DNA of 54,276 nucleotides from an uncultured Stenotrophomonas sp. (GTDB lineage Bacteria > Pseudomonadota > Gammaproteobacteria > Xanthomonadales > Xanthomonadaceae): the NCBI RefSeq assembly GCF_945952405.1, contig NZ_CAMFIA010000024.1, forward strand, positions 1 to 54,276, given 5' to 3'. This document shows, piece by piece, positions 48,998-54,276 of the stretch. The translations under genes and the position numbers were made by a program. Under the pieces are notes generated by a model. It had not been told where the DNA came from. It saw nothing but the letters and a program-made list of their open reading frames with translations, and did not search any database. The first letter of the stretch is position 1; the number at the start of each line of letters is the position of its first letter.

Positions 48998-51900
48998 ACG
49001 CCGCCGCGCTGGCCACGCCGGTGGCATTGACCGAGGCCCAGGCCGGGCTCTGGTTCGCGCAGCGGCTGGCGCCGGGCAATCCGTCGTTCAATACCGCGCA
49101 CGCGCTGTGGATCGAAGGCCCGCTGGACGTGGCCAGGTTCACGGCGGCGGTCGACCAGGCGGCCAGTGAGGCGCAGGCCTTCGCACTGCGCTTTGCCGAG
49201 GGCGACGATGGTCAGCCCGTACAGTGGCACGAGCCGGCACATGTGCCACGGCTCTCGCTGCGTGACCTGGCGGGGGAGTCCGATCCCGCGGCGGCGGCAC
49301 GTGCGCTGATGCAGGCCGACCGGCTCAGCGTGGTGGATCCGAGCCGTGACCGGATCAGCCAGCAGGTGTTGTTCGATCTGGGCGGGCAGCGCTGGGTCTG
49401 GTACCTGCGTGTGCATCATCTGGCGGCGGATGGCTATGGCATGGCGCTGTTCACCGAGCGCGCCTGCGCGCTGTACGCCGGGCGCGCGGGCGAGCCACTG
49501 CCTGGACTGTCCGCCGTACTGGCCGAGGATGCCGCGTACCGCGCCGATCCACGCAGGGCGCAGGCTGCAACGTGGTGGCACGCGCAGCTGCGGGGCGCGC
49601 CGGCAGGCGTGGGCCTGGCGGGCACCGCGCCCGCCAGCGATGACGCGCTGCGCTGGGTGCAGCCCGTCGATGCGGTCCTCCGCGAGCAACTGTTGCAGGC
49701 ATCGATTGCCTGGTTGCAGCCCTGGCCGGATGTGCTCGCTGCGTTGTCGGCCGAGTACCTGCGCCGGATAAGTGCCGCCGAGGAGGTGGTGCTGGGCATG
49801 CCGTACATGGCGCGGCTTGGCAGCGCTTCGGCACGCGTTCCGGCGATGGTGATGAACGTGCTGCCGCTGCGCGTGGCGGCTGCGGGCGGCAGTGTCGAGG
49901 GCTTTACCCGTGCACTCGGCCGGCAGCTCAGCCAGGGCCGCAGGCAGGGCCGCTACCGCGGTGAGCAGCTGCGCCGCGATCTTGGCCTGGTGGGTGCGCA
50001 GCAGCGCCTGCATGGCCCGATGGTGAATGTGCAGCCGTTCTACACGCCGTTGGCGTTGCCCGGCGTGCAGGCGACCCTGGACGTGCTGTGCACCGGGCCG
50101 GTCGATGACCTCACGCTGGGATTCCGTGGCGATGGGCAACATGGCCTCGATCTGGAGGTCGAGGCCAATCCTGCGCTGTACAGCCGCGAGGAGGTGCAGG
50201 CCCATGCCTCGCGCCTGCTGCATTTCGTGTCGGCGGCGCTGCAGGCGGAGGACATCGCCGCGGTGCCACTGGCCACCACCGCCGAGATCCACAGCGTAGT
50301 GCACGGTTTCAATGCCACTACGCATGCGTTGCCGCAGACCACGCTGGTCGAACTGCTGCAGCAGGGCATGGACCGGGATCCGCACGCACCTGCGCTGGCA
50401 TTCGGCGACACCGGGCTCGATCACGCCACGCTGGAGGCGCGCAGTTTCGCGCTGGCCGCGCAGCTGCGTGCGATGGGGGCAGGCCCGGGCAGCGTGGTCG
50501 CGGTGGCGTTGCCGCGCTCGCTGGAACTGGTGATCGCACTGGTGGCGGTGCTGCGCGCGGGTGCCGCGTACCTGCCATTGGACCTGGCCCATCCCGATGA
50601 GCGGCTGGCGCGGATCCTGGCCTCGGCACGGCCGGTGTGCGTGCTTGCGGCCGATGCTGTGCAGGCACGCATGGCCACCGTGCCGGTGCTGGCGCCTGGG
50701 CAGTGGACCGCACTCAGCTTCGCTGCGCCCTGGGCCGACCCGGCACCCGGCGATGCGGCGTATGTGATCTACACCTCCGGTTCCACCGGCGAGCCGAAGG
50801 GCGTTGTGATCGAGCATCGCGCCATCGTCAACCGCCTGCTGTGGATGCGCGAGCATTACGGCATCCGCGCCGACGATCGCGTGCTGCAGAAGACCCCGGC
50901 CACCTTCGATGTCTCGGTCTGGGAGTTCTTCCTGCCGCTGCTGTGCGGCGCCACGCTGGTGCTTGCCGGACCGGACGCGCATCGGGACCCCAACGAGCTG
51001 GCACGGCTGATCCGGACGCACGGCATCACCACGATGCACTTCGTGCCTTCTATGCTGGACGCGTTCCTGGCTGCGCCGGCCAGCGAAGGCCTGCAGCTGC
51101 GCCGGGTGTTCACCAGCGGCGAGGCACTGGACGCCTCGTTGCGTGACCGCTTCCACGCCCGCTTGCATGCCGAGCTGCACAACCTGTACGGCCCTACCGA
51201 AGCCGCCGTGGACGTCAGTTACTGGCCGGCCTCGGCGCAGGACGATTCACGGCCGGTGCCGATCGGCTTTCCGGTCTGGAACACGCGCCTGTATGTGCTG
51301 GATGCGCATATGCAGCCACTGCCGGTGGGGGTGGCCGGTGATCTGTATCTGGGCGGCGTACAGCTGGCACGTGGCTATCTCGGCCGCGACGACCTGACCG
51401 CCGAGCGCTTCCTCGCCGATCCCTTCCTGCCGGGCGAACGCATCTACCGCACCGGCGACGTGGCGCGCTGGCGTGGCGATGGTGCCGTCGAGTACCTGGG
51501 CCGCAGCGACCACCAGGTGAAGCTGCGCGGCCTGCGTATCGAGCTTGGCGAGATCGAGGCGGCGTTGCGCGAGCTGCCCGGCATGGAGCGCGTGGAAGTG
51601 CTGCTGCGGCAGGACGCACCCGGTGACGCGCGACTGGTGGCCTACGTGCCGGTGGCGCTGGCCGATGCCACGGTGCTGCGCAGCCATCTGGCGGCGCGGG
51701 TGCCGGACTACATGGTGCCCTCTGCATTCGTCGGCATCGATCAGTGGCCGGTGACCGCCAACGGCAAGCTGGATCGCAACGCGCTGCCGAAGCCCCCACA
51801 GCAGCAGTCTGGCGGGCTGGCGGCGCGCACGCCGCTGGAGCAGGAGCTGGCGGCGTTGTTCGCACAGGCGCTGGGTCGCGACGTGCCGGTTGCCGTGGAC

Positions 51901-52884
51901 GCGGACTTCTTCAGCCTCGGTGGCGATTCATTGTCGGCGGTGCACCTGCTGCTGGCGATCGAGCGACGTTGGCGCTGCGATCTGGGCCTGGGCGCCGTGT
52001 TCGCGCAGCCGACCGTTGCGGCGCTTGCTACCCGCATCGCCATGCCGCCGGCGCTGGCCGACCATGCGCTGGGACCGGTGATCGCCCTGGCCACCAGCGA
52101 TGCGGCCGATGCTACGCCGCTGTTCGTGCTGCATCCGGCCGGTGGTATCGCCTGGAACTATCGCAGCCTGGCCAGGGCGCTGCAGCCCGCGCGGCCGGTC
52201 TACGGGCTGCAGTCGCCGGCGCTGGATGCGCAGCAGGCACTGCCGGTCAGCATCGAAGCGATGGCCAACGATTACGTGCAGCGCGTGGTGGCGATCCAGC
52301 CGCGCGGGCCGGTGCACCTGCTGGGGTGGTCGGTGGGCGGCATTCTGGCCCAGGCGATGGCCGTGCGCCTGCATGAGATCGGCCGCGAGGTCGGTGAACT
52401 GGTCTTGCTGGATGCCTATCCCAGTGAATGCTGGCGCGCCGAACCCGAGCCGGATCCGATTGCGGCGCTGCGCGCCCTGCTGGCGATCGCCGGGCATGAC
52501 CCGGACGCGCATCCAGAGCTGGACAGCCGGGAGCGCATCCTGGGCTTCCTGCGCCGGGGCGGAAGCGCGCTGGGCAGCCTGCCGGACGTGGTGCTGGATG
52601 GCGTAGTGCGCGCCGTGACCGGCACCAACCGCCTGATCCGCGAGCACCAGCATCGGCCCTTCGATGGCACCCTGGTGCACGTGCGCGCGGGCCGCGATCA
52701 CCAGGCACGACCGCAGCTGCAGTCCGCACTGTGGCAGGTTCACGCGCGCAAGGTGCAGGCACTGGAGCTGCCGTTCCTGCATGCCGAGTTGACCGGGCGC
52801 GATGCGGTGGCGCAGCTGGCGCCGTGGTTGTCGGCGCGCCTGCGCCAGTGGGATGAGCAAGAGGAGATCGCAACATGCAGTTGA
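48994..52884 (+). CDS. entF: Enterobactin-type NRPS, C-A-T-TE
   Basis: A 1296-residue synthetase. Condensation domain (about 1-430) with VHHLAADGYGM (HHxxxDG); adenylation domain (about 440-970) with YVIYTSGSTGEPKG, NLYGPTEAAVD, YRTGDVARW and NGKLDRNALPKP; thiolation with FFSLGGDSLSAVHLL; thioesterase with GWSVGGILAQAMA (catalytic Ser) and a later Asp/His. Adenylation pocket residues read D-V-W-H-F-S-L-V-D, the serine code. This supports cyclic or linear dihydroxybenzoyl-serine product. It overlaps the carrier gene by 4 bases, and its stop lies inside the entA start region. Confidence 0.93.
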   Translation: MNAAALATPVALTEAQAGLWFAQRLAPGNPSFNTAHALWIEGPLDVARFTAAVDQAASEAQAFALRFAEGDDGQPVQWHEPAHVPRLSLRDLAGESDPAAAARALMQADRLSVVDPSRDRISQQVLFDLGGQRWVWYLRVHHLAADGYGMALFTERACALYAGRAGEPLPGLSAVLAEDAAYRADPRRAQAATWWHAQLRGAPAGVGLAGTAPASDDALRWVQPVDAVLREQLLQASIAWLQPWPDVLAALSAEYLRRISAAEEVVLGMPYMARLGSASARVPAMVMNVLPLRVAAAGGSVEGFTRALGRQLSQGRRQGRYRGEQLRRDLGLVGAQQRLHGPMVNVQPFYTPLALPGVQATLDVLCTGPVDDLTLGFRGDGQHGLDLEVEANPALYSREEVQAHASRLLHFVSAALQAEDIAAVPLATTAEIHSVVHGFNATTHALPQTTLVELLQQGMDRDPHAPALAFGDTGLDHATLEARSFALAAQLRAMGAGPGSVVAVALPRSLELVIALVAVLRAGAAYLPLDLAHPDERLARILASARPVCVLAADAVQARMATVPVLAPGQWTALSFAAPWADPAPGDAAYVIYTSGSTGEPKGVVIEHRAIVNRLLWMREHYGIRADDRVLQKTPATFDVSVWEFFLPLLCGATLVLAGPDAHRDPNELARLIRTHGITTMHFVPSMLDAFLAAPASEGLQLRRVFTSGEALDASLRDRFHARLHAELHNLYGPTEAAVDVSYWPASAQDDSRPVPIGFPVWNTRLYVLDAHMQPLPVGVAGDLYLGGVQLARGYLGRDDLTAERFLADPFLPGERIYRTGDVARWRGDGAVEYLGRSDHQVKLRGLRIELGEIEAALRELPGMERVEVLLRQDAPGDARLVAYVPVALADATVLRSHLAARVPDYMVPSAFVGIDQWPVTANGKLDRNALPKPPQQQSGGLAARTPLEQELAALFAQALGRDVPVAVDADFFSLGGDSLSAVHLLLAIERRWRCDLGLGAVFAQPTVAALATRIAMPPALADHALGPVIALATSDAADATPLFVLHPAGGIAWNYRSLARALQPARPVYGLQSPALDAQQALPVSIEAMANDYVQRVVAIQPRGPVHLLGWSVGGILAQAMAVRLHEIGREVGELVLLDAYPSECWRAEPEPDPIAALRALLAIAGHDPDAHPELDSRERILGFLRRGGSALGSLPDVVLDGVVRAVTGTNRLIREHQHRPFDGTLVHVRAGRDHQARPQLQSALWQVHARKVQALELPFLHAELTGRDAVAQLAPWLSARLRQWDEQEEIATCS

Positions 52885-53633
52885 CCGGCTTTGCAGGGCG
52901 TGTGGCGCTGCTGACCGGCGCCGCCGGTGGCATCGGTGCGGCGCTGGTACGGTTGTTGGACGAGGCGGGTTGCACGGTGGTGGCCACCGATCGCCAGGTG
53001 CCGGATGTGTCCGGTACGCGTGCGCGCGCGTTCGCGCTCGATGTGACCGATAGCGCGGCGGTGGACGCACTGGTGGACCAGGTGGAGGCCGGTATCGGGC
53101 CGATCGGCCTGGCCGCGAACGTGGCTGGCGTACTGCATGTCGGCGAGGTGACTGCAACCGCCGATGCCGACTGGCGCCGGGTGTTTGCGGTCAATGCAGA
53201 TGGCGTGTTCCACGTCGGGCGCGCCCTGGCGCGGGTGATGTCACCGCGTCGGCAGGGCGCCATCGTCACGGTCAGTTCGAATGCGGCCGGCGTGCCGCGG
53301 CATGGAATGGCCGCCTATGCGGCGTCCAAGGCGGCTGCCACCATGTTCAGCCGTTGCCTTGGGCTGGAGCTGGCGCCGCTCGGCATCCGTTGCAATATCG
53401 TCGCGCCGGGTTCGACGCTGACCCCGATGCAGACCGGAATGTGGCAGGACGAACGTGGCGCCGAGCGGGTGATCGCCGGTAGCCTTGAGACCTACAAGGC
53501 GGGCATCCCCCTGCGCAAGCTGGCCACTCCGGAAGACATCGCCCATGCGGTGATGTTCCTGCTCTCCGAGCAGGCCGGCCACGTGGCAATGAGCGACCTC
53601 TACGTCGACGGCGGCGCCACCCTGCGCGGGTGA
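52875..53633 (+). CDS. entA: 2,3-dihydro-2,3-dihydroxybenzoate dehydrogenase
   Basis: A 252-residue short-chain dehydrogenase that aromatises the EntB product with NAD+. The cofactor site is [44 protein letters not shown] (catalytic Ser, YxxxK) and a C-terminal YVDGGATL are typical. It starts 10 bases before the entF stop, so it is translationally coupled. A double REP follows the stop. No esterase, receptor or phosphopantetheinyl transferase gene was found next to it. Confidence 0.92.
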   Translation: MQLTGFAGRVALLTGAAGGIGAALVRLLDEAGCTVVATDRQVPDVSGTRARAFALDVTDSAAVDALVDQVEAGIGPIGLAANVAGVLHVGEVTATADADWRRVFAVNADGVFHVGRALARVMSPRRQGAIVTVSSNAAGVPRHGMAAYAASKAAATMFSRCLGLELAPLGIRCNIVAPGSTLTPMQTGMWQDERGAERVIAGSLETYKAGIPLRKLATPEDIAHAVMFLLSEQAGHVAMSDLYVDGGATLRG

Positions 53634-53647
53634 TGGGCCGCACCCCG

Positions 53648-53707
53648 GTAGTGCCGGCCGCTGGCCGGCAATCCATGCCCCCGGTAGTGCCGGCCGCTGG
53701 CCGGCAA
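53648..53707 (+). repeat. Two tandem GTAGTGCCGGCC REPs left of the RAYT gene
   Basis: GTAGTGCCGGCCGCTGGCCG copies start at 53648 and 53684, 36 bp apart, both on the plus strand. They lie between entA and the transposase gene and may terminate the ent message. Confidence 0.9.
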
Positions 53708-53782
53708 CCTTTCAGGCATTTCCGAACACCGGTCGAGGCATGACCTGACGTTCAACGCCCAATGATCGTTCCACCAGGGGGC

Positions 53783-54229
53783 ATGAGCAGCCATCGCCTC
53801 CGCCTGGGCCGGCGTTCCATTCCCGGTCAGGTCTATGTTCTGACAACCACCACCCATCAGCGTCGCCGGCTGTTTGAAAGCGAAGCCGCAGTGGCATGTG
53901 TAATCGACCAGCTTCATGACATCGAACGGCGGGGACTGGTGCAGTCACTCGCGTGGGTTGTCATGCCGGATCATGTTCACTGGATGTTCGAGCTGCGTGC
54001 AGTTGACCTTGCAGACATCGCACGCCGAATGAAGTCGTCGAGCGCGCTTGCCCTGAATCGCCTGGCGGCTCGTCGACGTACGGTGTGGCAGCCTGGCTAC
54101 TACGATCATGCGGTCAGGGCCGAGGAATCGCTGGCGCGGCAAGCGCTGTACATCCTTGGGAATCCGGTACGTGCCGGTCTTGCCGGCCAGGTTGGCGAGT
54201 ATCCGCATGCATGGTCGGTGTGGTCGTGA
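53783..54229 (+). CDS. REP-associated tyrosine transposase (RAYT, IS200-like Y1 family)
   Basis: A 148-residue single-strand transposase. IPGQVYVLTTTTHQRRRLFE and VVMPDHVHWMFEL (the HUH motif, HVH) are clear; the later QPGYYDHAVRAEESLARQALYILGNPVRAGL holds the catalytic Tyr region and the NPVRAG signature of RAYTs. The start at 53783 (MSSHRLRLGRR) follows AGGGGGC; an in-frame ATG at 53762 is possible. GTAG palindromes lie on both sides in opposite orientation, the expected substrates of such an enzyme. Confidence 0.88.
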   Translation: MSSHRLRLGRRSIPGQVYVLTTTTHQRRRLFESEAAVACVIDQLHDIERRGLVQSLAWVVMPDHVHWMFELRAVDLADIARRMKSSSALALNRLAARRRTVWQPGYYDHAVRAEESLARQALYILGNPVRAGLAGQVGEYPHAWSVWS

Positions 54230-54251
54230 TGCCGGCCTTCGAGCGTGACGG

Positions 54252-54275
54252 TTGCCGGCCAGCGGCCGGCACTAC
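54252..54275 (-). repeat. GTAGTGCCGGCC REP right of the RAYT gene, inverted
   Basis: The reverse complement of the element at 53648 (ending in CTAC at 54275), 22 bp after the transposase stop. It mirrors the left pair around the gene. Confidence 0.9.
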
Positions 54276-54276
54276 C

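Noticed and set aside
48622..51180. 852-residue minus-strand frame opposite entF
   Set aside because: No domain-like pattern, overlaps the well-supported NRPS gene throughout; explained by GC-biased codon positions.

Overview
The window looks like chromosomal DNA of a Stenotrophomonas species, most likely the S. maltophilia complex. Three things suggest this: the high-GC third-position bias of the genes, the many GTAG-headed palindromes of the kind described as SMAG/REP elements in S. maltophilia, and a split enterobactin-type cluster in the order entS-C-E-B-B'-F-A. This assignment comes from reading alone; no search was run. No tRNA, rRNA, CRISPR array, prophage or IS element (other than one REP-associated transposase gene) was found.

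Left part (1-14.5 kb): the 3' part of a trimeric autotransporter adhesin with a 78-bp tandem repeat, followed by a BamE-like/OmpA-like lipoprotein of the TpgA type; a small unknown protein; a divergent MerR regulator/methyltransferase pair; an MgtC-like membrane protein; an atypical ClC protein; a Fur-box TonB-dependent receptor; an M14-type zinc hydrolase; and a LysR regulator divergent from a two-gene SMR transporter.

Centre (14.5-42.5 kb): a FecI/FecR/TonB-receptor signalling unit with a Fur-box promoter, a VOC protein, a BCCT transporter, a large TonB receptor bracketed by two copies of a composite repeat, and a quinone oxidoreductase. Next come a class I ribonucleotide reductase operon (nrdA, nrdB, a flavodoxin, a thioredoxin) and a manganese group: mntH and mntR divergent around a perfect MntR-type box, then a TonB receptor plus exported thioredoxin-like protein whose upstream region carries the same box. 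A TetR regulator faces a ferredoxin reductase/fatty-acid desaturase pair across two overlapping palindromes. sodA heads a three-gene overlapping operon behind a SoxR-type promoter. A thioredoxin-domain lipoprotein and a GNAT protein follow.

Right part (42.5-54.3 kb): a luciferase-like monooxygenase, a DUF3817-like membrane protein, then the catecholate siderophore operon entS-entC-entE-entB-ArCP-entF-entA. Every junction in it overlaps by a few bases, and the aryl carrier domain is separated from the isochorismatase. The window ends with a RAYT transposase gene framed by inverted GTAG palindromes of the same family found elsewhere in the window.

The recurring theme is metal and redox homeostasis: four TonB receptors, several Fur-like sites, two MntR-type boxes, Mn import, a superoxide dismutase and a ribonucleotide reductase with its own flavodoxin. 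The least explained parts are the MntR-box receptor/thioredoxin pair, the flavodoxin inside the reductase operon, the SoxR-type sodA operon with its flavin reductase and helical-repeat partners, and the two repeat families placed at gene ends.
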